The notes below the pieces were generated by a model. It worked only from the letters and a program-made list of their open reading frames with translations, was not told where the DNA came from and did not search any database. The position numbers were made by a program, and so were the translations under genes. A stretch of 6,062 nt of DNA, taken from the NCBI GenBank assembly GCA_031254955.1, contig JAIRTK010000337.1, forward strand, positions 1 through 6,062, read 5' to 3'. The stretch is from Opitutaceae bacterium. Lineage in GTDB: Bacteria; Verrucomicrobiota; Verrucomicrobiia; Opitutales; Opitutaceae. Positions 1 to 6,033 of this stretch are shown here, piece after piece. Each line of letters starts with the position of its first letter. The first letter of the stretch is position 1.

Positions 1-54
1 TCCCCCCTCCTCTCCGCCCCCGTCGCGATTAAAAAAAATCCCGCCACTCGCCTC

Positions 55-2337
55 ATGAAAAAACTCCGCCTCCTCCCCCTCTTCGCCCTTCCCTCCATGA
101 CCATCGTCGCCCCCGGCGGCGCCGGCGCCGCCACCGACGCGACGCAACCCGCGCCGGTGGAAAAACGCTGCGACATCGCCGTCTTCGGCGCGACGCCCGC
201 CGGCATCATGGCGGCCGTCTCCGCCGCCCGCTCCGGCGAGAAAGTCATCCTGCTCGAATCCGGCTACCTCGTCGGCGGCATGATGTCCGGCGGCCTCACC
301 AAGACCGACATCGGACGCCGCGAAACCGTCGGCGGCCTTTCCTTCGAGTTCTTCGCCCGCGTCAAAAAATACTACGCCGAAACCTACGGCCCCGACTCCA
401 CCCAGGCGAAGGAATGCAAAAACGGCTTCTTCTTCGAGCCTTCCGTCGCCGACCGCATCTTCTCCGACATGCTCCGCGAAGCCGGCGTCGCCGTGCTGCG
501 CAAAGAGCGCCTCGCGCCCCTCGCCACCGTCACGGAAAAAAATCGCATCCGCGCCATCACCACCAGGCACTACGAAACCGGCGCCGAGACGACCGTGCGC
601 GCCCGCGTGTTCATCGACGCCACCTACGAGGGCGACCTCATGGCCTCGGCCCATGTCCCCTACCGCGTGGGCCGCGAAGCCCGCGTCGAATACAACGAAT
701 CCCTCGCAGGCCGCACCCACGCGCCCGCCCAATATCGCGGCGCCGGCGACCACCGCGTGCAGTCCTACAACATCCGCTCCACCCTCACCAACCGCGACGA
801 CATCCGCGTGCCCGTCCCCAAGCCCCGCACCTACACGCCGGCGCCCCACCGCCACTTCATCGACTACGTCAACAAACACGGCATCCGCACCTTCGAGGAA
901 CTCTTCCACGACGCCCCGCTCTGGGGGCCGGTCAACGGCAAAAGCGACCCCAACAAAGCCGACTACCCCGGCGCCAACTACGCCTACGCCGAGGCCGACT
1001 ACGAAATGCGCGCCCTCATCGTCGGACGCGTCCGCGACTACTGGGCGAGCCTGTGGTGGATGCTCCAAAACGACCCCGCCCTCTCCGAGGAGTTCAAGGC
1101 CAGCGCGCGCAAGTGGGGCCTGCCGAAAGACGAGTTTGTCGAAAGCGGCAACATCACCCCGCAAATCTACGTGCGCGAGGCCCGCCGCATGCTCGGGCGC
1201 CACCTGCTCACGCAAAACGACCTCGAACGCGACCGCTGGAAACCCGACACCATCTGCATGGGCAGCTACAACATCGACTCGCACGACGTCTCCTTCGTGC
1301 AGACCCCCGGCGGCCTGACCAAGGAGGGCTTCCTCATCTCCGGCGTCGATGCCTACGAGATTCCCTACCGCAGCATCACGCCCATCGCGCCGGACAACCT
1401 CCTCGTCACCTGCGCCGTCTCCGCCACGCACATCGCCTACGGCAGCCTGCGCATGGAGCCGGTCTTCATGATGATCGGCCAGGCCGCCGGCTTCGCCGCG
1501 CAACTGGCGCGCCGCGAGGCCGTCGCCGTGCAGGACGTATCCATTGAAAAACTACAAGCCGCCCTCGCCGCCGCCGGCATCCCGCTCAAAGCCCCGTTCC
1601 GCCCCGTCGTCGCCATCGTCGGCCCCGCCGAAGGCCGGGCGGTCGCCGGCGAGCCTGTGCAATTCGCCGCGCGCGGCCTCCACGTCCGCTCCCCGCTCAA
1701 CTATTACTGGAACTTCGACGGCTCCGGCGAGGTGCAGAGCACCGACCCCGCGCCCGTGTTCACCTTCGCCACGCCCAAACGCTACACCGTCAGCCTCAAG
1801 GCCGTCGATGCCGACGGCACGCACTCGCTCGTCGAGCGGCAGACCGTCGTCATCGGCGAGGACCTCGAACCCGACGCCGGCGTGACGGTCGAGGGCGCGA
1901 AACTCACCGGACGCTGGGATCGCGGCTTCTCCCGCACGATGGAGGGCCGGGGCCGCGTGAACCACCACGCGATGGCCATCGACCGCAACCCGAAAACCGC
2001 GACCTTCGCCGCCACGCTCCCGCGCACCGGACGCTACCGCGTCGCCTTCGCCTTCGAGCAAGGGCCGGATTGCGCGACCGCCGTGCCGGTGCGAATCACG
2101 CACGCCGGCGGCGCCGACACCGTGATTGTCAACGAACGCGAACGCGGCACGCCCTTCGCCTTCCGCCCGCTCGGCGAGTTCCGCTTCGAGGCCGGCCAGC
2201 CCGCCGAAGTCTTCATCACCACCGAAGGCGTGAACGGCCGCGTCACCATCGACGAAGTCCGCTGGCTGTGGCTCGGAGAGGAACCCCATGCGGATTTCGG
2301 AATGCGGAATGAACGCTCCCGCGCCGAAACCAATTAA
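55..2337 (+). CDS. Secreted FAD-dependent oxidoreductase with PKD and golvesin/xanthan-lyase-like C-terminal domains
   Basis: A 760-residue protein of the FAD_oxidored type (often annotated 'xanthan lyase' because of its C-terminal module). Residues 1-26 look like a Sec signal peptide: KK, a hydrophobic stretch, then an Ala/Gly-rich cleavage region. A Rossmann dinucleotide fold starts near residue 39 with the variant glycine motif GATPAG (45-50), an acidic residue E68 at the end of the second strand, and GGMMSGG (74-80). DATYEGDLMA (188-197) is a family hallmark, and the C-terminal FAD-contacting block lies around 436-482 (IPYRS through GQAAGFAA). A PKD-like domain spans about 518-600 (YWNFDGSG, YTVSLKAVDADG), followed by a golvesin/xanthan-lyase C-terminal-like beta domain at 608-740, probably for binding polymer or cell surface. 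The substrate is unknown. The last ~18 residues follow the domain and are partly encoded by a repeat (2288-2311). The ATG at 55 is chosen because the signal peptide follows directly; no Shine-Dalgarno is visible. GH92 begins 29 nt downstream. Confidence 0.9.
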   Translation: MKKLRLLPLFALPSMTIVAPGGAGAATDATQPAPVEKRCDIAVFGATPAGIMAAVSAARSGEKVILLESGYLVGGMMSGGLTKTDIGRRETVGGLSFEFFARVKKYYAETYGPDSTQAKECKNGFFFEPSVADRIFSDMLREAGVAVLRKERLAPLATVTEKNRIRAITTRHYETGAETTVRARVFIDATYEGDLMASAHVPYRVGREARVEYNESLAGRTHAPAQYRGAGDHRVQSYNIRSTLTNRDDIRVPVPKPRTYTPAPHRHFIDYVNKHGIRTFEELFHDAPLWGPVNGKSDPNKADYPGANYAYAEADYEMRALIVGRVRDYWASLWWMLQNDPALSEEFKASARKWGLPKDEFVESGNITPQIYVREARRMLGRHLLTQNDLERDRWKPDTICMGSYNIDSHDVSFVQTPGGLTKEGFLISGVDAYEIPYRSITPIAPDNLLVTCAVSATHIAYGSLRMEPVFMMIGQAAGFAAQLARREAVAVQDVSIEKLQAALAAAGIPLKAPFRPVVAIVGPAEGRAVAGEPVQFAARGLHVRSPLNYYWNFDGSGEVQSTDPAPVFTFATPKRYTVSLKAVDADGTHSLVERQTVVIGEDLEPDAGVTVEGAKLTGRWDRGFSRTMEGRGRVNHHAMAIDRNPKTATFAATLPRTGRYRVAFAFEQGPDCATAVPVRITHAGGADTVIVNERERGTPFAFRPLGEFRFEAGQPAEVFITTEGVNGRVTIDEVRWLWLGEEPHADFGMRNERSRAETN
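2288..2311 (+). repeat. Left copy of imperfect 24-bp inverted repeat flanking the mosaic
   Basis: Beginning ATGCGGATTTCGG, this stretch is the reverse complement of 2824-2847 at 20 of 24 positions by my hand alignment. It lies inside the oxidoreductase gene and encodes the post-domain tail residues around HADFGMRN. The motif, alternating GCGGATT and GCGGAAT words, resembles a dispersed short repeat rather than protein-driven sequence. Whether it is an element end or a simple-sequence remnant cannot be told here. Confidence 0.55.
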
Positions 2338-2366
2338 CCGCCCAACAAATTTTCCCGCCACTTTTC

Positions 2367-5060
2367 ATGTCCGCCAAGACAACAACTCCCAAGCCCTGCC
2401 GCGCCGCCGCTCCATCCCGCGTTGCCACTCCATCCCGCACCGCCGCCTCATCCCGTGCCGTCGCCCCCTCTTGTGCCGCCGCCCCATCCCGCGCCGCCAC
2501 CTCATCCGGCGCCGCCGCCTCATCCCGTGCCGTCGCCCCCACTTGTGCCGCCGCCCCCACTTATGGAGTGCGGGAATTTATTCCCGCTTTTGACGGAGGA
2601 ATTTATTCCTCCGCCCGCGCGGATGCCGGCCCGGGATTTATCTCCAGGCAACCGCGCGGAGGAATAAATTCCTCCGTCAAAAGCGGGACTGAAGTCCCGC
2701 ACTCCATAAAAAACGCACCCGCCGCGCCCGCCACCCGCGCCGCGCCCACCCGCACCGCGCCCGCCCCCGCCGCGCCCGCTCCCGCCAACGCCAACGCCCC
2801 CGCCGCGCCCGCGCCCCATTCCCCACTCCGCATCCCCAAATCCGCAACCCGCATCCCGCAATCCGCATCCCCGGATTCACCCCTGGCGAATCTGGTGGAC
2901 ACCCGCCAAGGCACCGACTCCTCCTTCGCGTTTTCCACCGGCAACACCATCCCGCTCGCCACCATGCCGCACGGCATGATCGGCTGGACGCCGCAGACCG
3001 ACGAAGGCCGCTGGGTCTTCGACCGCCGCTCGCCGAAAATCCAAGGCTTCCGCGGCACGCACCAGCCCAGCCCGTGGATCGCCGACTACGGCCAGTTCCT
3101 CATCATGGTCGCCAGCGACGGCAACCCGCTCGATTCCCTCGCCGCCGCCGAGTCCTATTACTCGCCCTCCGCCACCATCGCGCGCCCGCACTATTTCCGC
3201 GCCACGCTCGAACGCCACGGCATCATCGCCGAGATGACGCCCACCGAGCGCGGCGCGAGTTTTCGTTTCACCTACACGCGCGGCGCAAACACCTGGATCG
3301 CCTTCAAGCCCGCGCAAGGCGAAGTGATGCGCGTGGACCGCGAGCGCCGCCTCGTCATCGGCGTCTCCACCGCGCACCAAGGCGGCGTGCCCGGAAATTT
3401 CCGCTGCCACTTCGTCGCCGAAATCGGCGCGCCCATCATCGCCGCCGAACGCTTCGAGGCCTCCACCACCGCGCCCGGCGCCGGCGCGATGGCCACCGGC
3501 ATGTGGCTGCGCCTCAAGCGCCCCGCCGGCGGCGTGGTCACGCTCAAGGTCGCCACCTCGTTCATCAACTCCGACCAGGCGCTCCTCAACCTCCGCCGCG
3601 AACTCGGCCGCGACCGCTTCGACACCACGCTCGCCGCCGCCGCCGCCGCGTGGGAAAAACGCCTCGCCGTCATCCGGCTCGAAGGCGCGGACGAGGACCG
3701 GCGCCGCACCTTCTACGGCTGCCTCTACCGCACGATGCTCTTCCCTCGCCAGTGGCACGAATACGACGCATCCGGAAAACGGATACACTTCAGCCCCTTC
3801 GACGGACGCACCTACGACGGCCCCTTCTACACCGACTGCGGCTTCTGGGACGTTTACCGCACACTCCTCCCCCTGCTCTCGCTCATCGCGCCCGACCTGC
3901 TCGGCGACATGATCGAGGGCTGGCTCAACGTTTACCGCGAGGGCCGCTGGCTCCCGAGCTGGGCCAGCCCCGGCTACCGCGAGTGCATGATCGGCTCGCA
4001 CGGCTCCGCCGTCATCGCCGACGCGTGGCTGAAAGGCATCCGCAACTTCGATCCCGGCACCGCGCTCGCGGCCATGCTCAAGGACGCCACCACCGAGCCG
4101 CCCACGCCGGCCTACGGGCGCACCGGCGTCACCATGTATCAGAAATTGGGATACGTCCCGTCCGACCACGCCTCGCACTCCGTCGCCCGCACCTGCGATT
4201 ACGCGCACTGCGATTTCGCCATCGCGCGATTCGCCCGCGCGCTTGGCCGCGACGCCGAGGCGCGCCCGCTCCTCGCCCGCGCCGCCAGCTACCGCCGCCT
4301 CTACGACGCGAAAACCGGCTTCCTGCGCGGACGCCTCGCCAACGGCAAATGGCGGACCCCCTTCTCCGAGTTCTCCTGGTCGAGCGACTACATCGAAGGC
4401 GGCCCGTGGCAGCACACCTGGGCCGCCCCGCACGACGCCGCCGGCCTGATCAAACTCATGGGCGGCGACAAAAAATTCACCGCCCGGCTCGACCTCATGC
4501 TCGCGCAGCCCCCGCATTTTGAAACCGGCCATTACGGCTTCGAAATCCACGAAATGACCGAAATGGCCGCCGCCAATTTCGGCCAGTATGCGCACTCCAA
4601 CCAGCCGGTGCACCACGTGCTCTGGCTCTACACCGCCGCCGGACGCCCCGACCGCACGCAGCACTGGGTGCGCCGCGTCGTGGACGAACTCTACACGCCC
4701 GAGCGTTTCCCCGGCGACGAGGACAACGGCGAGATGTCCGCGTGGTATGTCCTGGCCACCCTCGGCATTTTCCCGCTCACCGTCGGCCATCCCGCCTATG
4801 TGCTCGGCGCGCCGCGCTTCCCGCGCGCCACGCTCGACCTCCCCGCCGGCCCGCTCGTCATCACCGCCGAAAACGCGTCCCCCGGCGCGCCCTACGTCGC
4901 CGACGTGACCCTCAACGGCCATCCGCACCGCTCGCTCGAAATCCCGCACGCCGCCCTCGCCGCCGGAGGCCGGCTGGCCTTCACCATGACCCCCGACGCC
5001 AGGCAAGCCGCCGCCCGAGGCAAACTCGCCCGGCCCTTCTCGCTCTCAACGCATAAGTGA
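2367..5060 (+). CDS. Glycoside hydrolase family 92 (Ca2+-dependent exo-alpha-mannosidase) with repeat-derived N-terminus
   Basis: An 897-residue frame. Residues from about 175 (NLVDTRQGTD) onward are a full-length GH92 enzyme of about 720 residues: an N-terminal beta-sandwich with GTHQPSPWIADYGQF (230-244), then an (alpha/alpha)6 catalytic domain with FYTDCGFWDVYRT (487-499). E677 in YIEGGPWQHTW fits the general acid, and D784/D786 in GDEDNGEMSAWY fit the Asp pair acting as base. From memory of Bacteroides BT3990 (Glu533, Asp642, Asp644) the spacings agree (107 versus 109). H728-E729 sits where BT3990 has its His-Glu pair linked to alpha-1,2 preference, so that linkage is possible but unproven. 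Such enzymes invert configuration and release mannose. Residues 1-174 are not GH92: six-residue repeats, a palindromic element, then Ala/Pro-rich sequence. No signal peptide is visible, although such enzymes are usually exported. The ATG at 2367 is the only in-frame ATG before the domain and lacks a Shine-Dalgarno. The N-terminus may be mis-started or damaged. Confidence 0.88.
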   Translation: MSAKTTTPKPCRAAAPSRVATPSRTAASSRAVAPSCAAAPSRAATSSGAAASSRAVAPTCAAAPTYGVREFIPAFDGGIYSSARADAGPGFISRQPRGGINSSVKSGTEVPHSIKNAPAAPATRAAPTRTAPAPAAPAPANANAPAAPAPHSPLRIPKSATRIPQSASPDSPLANLVDTRQGTDSSFAFSTGNTIPLATMPHGMIGWTPQTDEGRWVFDRRSPKIQGFRGTHQPSPWIADYGQFLIMVASDGNPLDSLAAAESYYSPSATIARPHYFRATLERHGIIAEMTPTERGASFRFTYTRGANTWIAFKPAQGEVMRVDRERRLVIGVSTAHQGGVPGNFRCHFVAEIGAPIIAAERFEASTTAPGAGAMATGMWLRLKRPAGGVVTLKVATSFINSDQALLNLRRELGRDRFDTTLAAAAAAWEKRLAVIRLEGADEDRRRTFYGCLYRTMLFPRQWHEYDASGKRIHFSPFDGRTYDGPFYTDCGFWDVYRTLLPLLSLIAPDLLGDMIEGWLNVYREGRWLPSWASPGYRECMIGSHGSAVIADAWLKGIRNFDPGTALAAMLKDATTEPPTPAYGRTGVTMYQKLGYVPSDHASHSVARTCDYAHCDFAIARFARALGRDAEARPLLARAASYRRLYDAKTGFLRGRLANGKWRTPFSEFSWSSDYIEGGPWQHTWAAPHDAAGLIKLMGGDKKFTARLDLMLAQPPHFETGHYGFEIHEMTEMAAANFGQYAHSNQPVHHVLWLYTAAGRPDRTQHWVRRVVDELYTPERFPGDEDNGEMSAWYVLATLGIFPLTVGHPAYVLGAPRFPRATLDLPAGPLVITAENASPGAPYVADVTLNGHPHRSLEIPHAALAAGGRLAFTMTPDARQAAARGKLARPFSLSTHK
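2396..2557 (+). repeat. Nine tandem 18-bp units coding a six-residue repeat
   Basis: Nine consecutive 18-bp units, consensus near ATCCCGCGCCGCCGCCTC, start at 2396, 2414, 2432, 2450, 2468, 2486, 2504, 2522 and 2540. A partial tenth unit runs into the palindromic element. In the GH92 frame they encode hexapeptides of the type RAAAPS, RTAASS, RAVAPS and CAAAPS. A higher-order 72-bp period is visible: the units at 2432, 2450 and 2468 resemble those at 2504, 2522 and 2540, suggesting block duplication. Because unit length is a multiple of three, copy-number change would keep the frame. Other frames are also open here, so openness alone does not prove translation. Confidence 0.85.
2561..2709. mobile_element. 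149-bp structured palindromic element (MITE/REP-like), inside the GH92 frame
   Basis: The element has perfect TTATGG/CCATAA ends and two 54-nt arms, 2561-2614 and 2656-2709, that are inverted copies with 51 of 54 matches. Each arm holds two small hairpins, an 18-mer starting GCGGGA and ending TCCCGC and a 20-mer CGGAGGAATTTATTCCTCCG, separated by TTTTGA. The inner ends pair again (2618-2627 with 2647-2656, 9 of 10), leaving a short centre with a decayed ATTTAT hairpin. The first hairpin differs between arms by A:T versus C:G at a paired position plus one loop base, so pairing is preserved. I see no transposase and no clear target-site duplication. The assignment to a mobile or REP-like family is inference; the symmetry is directly visible. 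Confidence 0.75.
2711..2817 (+). repeat. GC-rich Ala/Pro-coding low-complexity tract
   Basis: A run of variants on CCCGCC and CGCGCCCGC reads in the GH92 frame as an Ala/Pro/Thr/Asn-rich segment, residues about 116-150. It could serve as a flexible linker if translated, but composition alone keeps several frames open on both strands. No regular unit length is evident, unlike the 18-bp array upstream. Confidence 0.5.
2824..2847 (-). repeat. Right copy of imperfect 24-bp inverted repeat
   Basis: Starting CACTCCGCATCCCC, this is the inverted partner of 2288-2311. Related words (CCCGCATCCCGCAATCCGCAT) continue to about 2870, so this side carries two or more degenerate units. In the GH92 frame it encodes the LRIPKSATRIPQSA-like stretch (residues about 153-166) just before the enzyme domain. 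Confidence 0.5.
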
Positions 5061-5072
5061 CACGCCCAACCA

Positions 5073-5159
5073 ATCGTTCTCGTTCTCTTACTCGTTCTCG
5101 TTCTCGAAACGTCGCGAAAACCAAAAGAGAACGGGAACGAGTAAGAGAACGAGAACGAT
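5073..5159. repeat. Large intergenic inverted repeat with hexameric arms
   Basis: The arms 5073-5105 and 5127-5159 are 33 nt each and complementary at 32 positions, around a 21-nt loop. Each arm is itself a chain of CGTTCT hexamers interrupted by one CTTACT unit, which is mirrored exactly in the other arm. The hairpin begins 12 nt after the GH92 stop and ends 25 nt before the SGNH start, so it fills the gap. No T-run follows on either strand, which argues against a standard intrinsic terminator. It may stabilise transcript ends, weaken read-through to the SGNH gene, or be a dispersed repeat. Confidence 0.85.
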
Positions 5160-5184
5160 AAAAACAATTCAACCTTCCCCATAA

Positions 5185-5916
5185 ATGAAACACCTCGCCC
5201 TCCTCCCGCTCCTCGCCCTCCTCCTCCCCGCCCTCTTCGCCTCCACGCCCAACCCAGCCGCGGCGTCGCAAGCGCAGCCCGCGCCTCCGTCCAACACCGC
5301 GGCCAGCCACCTCCTGCAAAATCTCCGCGCCGGCCAAAAGCAGACCATCGTCACCTTCGGAACCAGCCTCACCAAAGGAAACCGCTGGTTCGCGCCCTTG
5401 CGGGAAATCCTCGACCAAGAATTTCCCGGACAAATCACGCACGTCAACGGCGCCGGCAGCGGACGCAACTCCGCATGGGGCCTGCAAGTCCTCGAAACCA
5501 ACGTCCTCGCGCACAAACCCGACTGCGTCTTCATCGAGTTCGCCATCAACGACTGCGTCCCGCGCATGAAAATCTCCGCCGGCCAGTCGCGTCAAAACAT
5601 GACCGCGATGCTCGACCGCATCCGCCAGGCGCTGCCGGCTTGCGAGATCGTCCTCCAAATCACCAACCCCGTCGTCGGCAAACCCAAAGGCGACAAAAGC
5701 GAACGCGTTGACCAGCCCGCCTACGAGCAAATCTACCGCGACCTCGCCAAAGAGCGCGGCCTGCTCCTCATCGACAACGCGCCCTCATGGCAAAAGCTCC
5801 TCGCCGAAAAAGGCGAAGCCGGCTTCCTCAAACTCGTCCCCGACGGCGTGCACCCGAACAACGAAGGATGGCGCCAAATCGCCCTCCCCAACATCCTGAA
5901 AACCCTCGGCATGTAA
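5185..5916 (+). CDS. Secreted SGNH/GDSL-family hydrolase (probable carbohydrate esterase)
   Basis: A 243-residue protein with a strong Sec signal peptide: MKH, then a Leu/Ala-rich hydrophobic stretch to about residue 20, with cleavage probably between 20 and 28. The mature part shows the SGNH blocks: block I TFGTSLT with nucleophile S61; block II around NGAGSGRNSAWG (88-99), supplying the Gly; block III FAINDC with N122; and block V DGVHPN with D220 and H223. Length fits a single-domain lipase_GDSL_2-type enzyme. By family it should hydrolyse esters. Next to an alpha-mannosidase, removal of acetyl or similar groups from glycans is the reasonable guess, but lipase-like or other esterase activity is not excluded. 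The ATG at 5185 is chosen because the signal peptide starts there; no Shine-Dalgarno precedes it. It shares orientation with GH92 but sits behind a large hairpin, so co-transcription is uncertain. Confidence 0.88.
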   Translation: MKHLALLPLLALLLPALFASTPNPAAASQAQPAPPSNTAASHLLQNLRAGQKQTIVTFGTSLTKGNRWFAPLREILDQEFPGQITHVNGAGSGRNSAWGLQVLETNVLAHKPDCVFIEFAINDCVPRMKISAGQSRQNMTAMLDRIRQALPACEIVLQITNPVVGKPKGDKSERVDQPAYEQIYRDLAKERGLLLIDNAPSWQKLLAEKGEAGFLKLVPDGVHPNNEGWRQIALPNILKTLGM

Positions 5917-6012
5917 GCGCTCCGCTTGCGAAGCCCGACGTCACCAAATTACAAAACTGATATTACGCGGAGGATGCCCTTTGAACCACCAAACGAAACA
6001 AGCCCAAGGTAG

Positions 6013-6033
6013 GGAGGCCTCTCCGAGGCCTCC
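6013..6033. repeat. Compact palindrome, 9-bp arms, downstream of the SGNH gene
   Basis: GGAGGCCTC, a TCC loop and GAGGCCTCC form a perfect 9-bp stem 97 nt after the SGNH stop. No T-run follows on the + strand, and on the - strand the stem is followed by TACCTTGGG, so an ordinary rho-independent terminator is not supported. It may be a REP-like palindrome or a non-canonical 3' end structure. The remainder of 5917-6062 shows no gene. Confidence 0.6.

Noticed and set aside
26..41. Small GATT/AATC hairpin in the leader of the first gene
   Set aside because: Four-base arms around an A-run are expected by chance.
414..1547. Arg/Pro/His-rich + strand frame inside the oxidoreductase gene
   Set aside because: Out-of-frame shadow of a high-GC gene with extreme composition; it overlaps clear FAD-domain motifs in the true frame.
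2396..2557. CRISPR array
   Set aside because: Units are contiguous 18-mers with no unique spacers.
2243..2560. - strand repeat protein across the 18-bp array
   Set aside because: The array is open in nearly all frames because its units lack stop words; no start signal or conserved domain supports translation.
2877..5006. Long open frame on the - strand (709 codons) opposite GH92
   Set aside because: It is antisense to a convincing enzyme. Its Gly/Ala/Val/Glu-rich composition is typical of a shadow of C-ending codons, and it has no recognisable domain.
5073..5159. Intrinsic terminator
   Set aside because: The stem is strong but has a 21-nt loop and no T-run after it on either strand, so it is reported as an inverted repeat only.
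5974..6012. Short frame starting at ATG 5974 after a GGAGG
   Set aside because: Only 12 codons, and the GGAGG abuts the ATG with no spacing, so it is not a plausible ribosome binding site.
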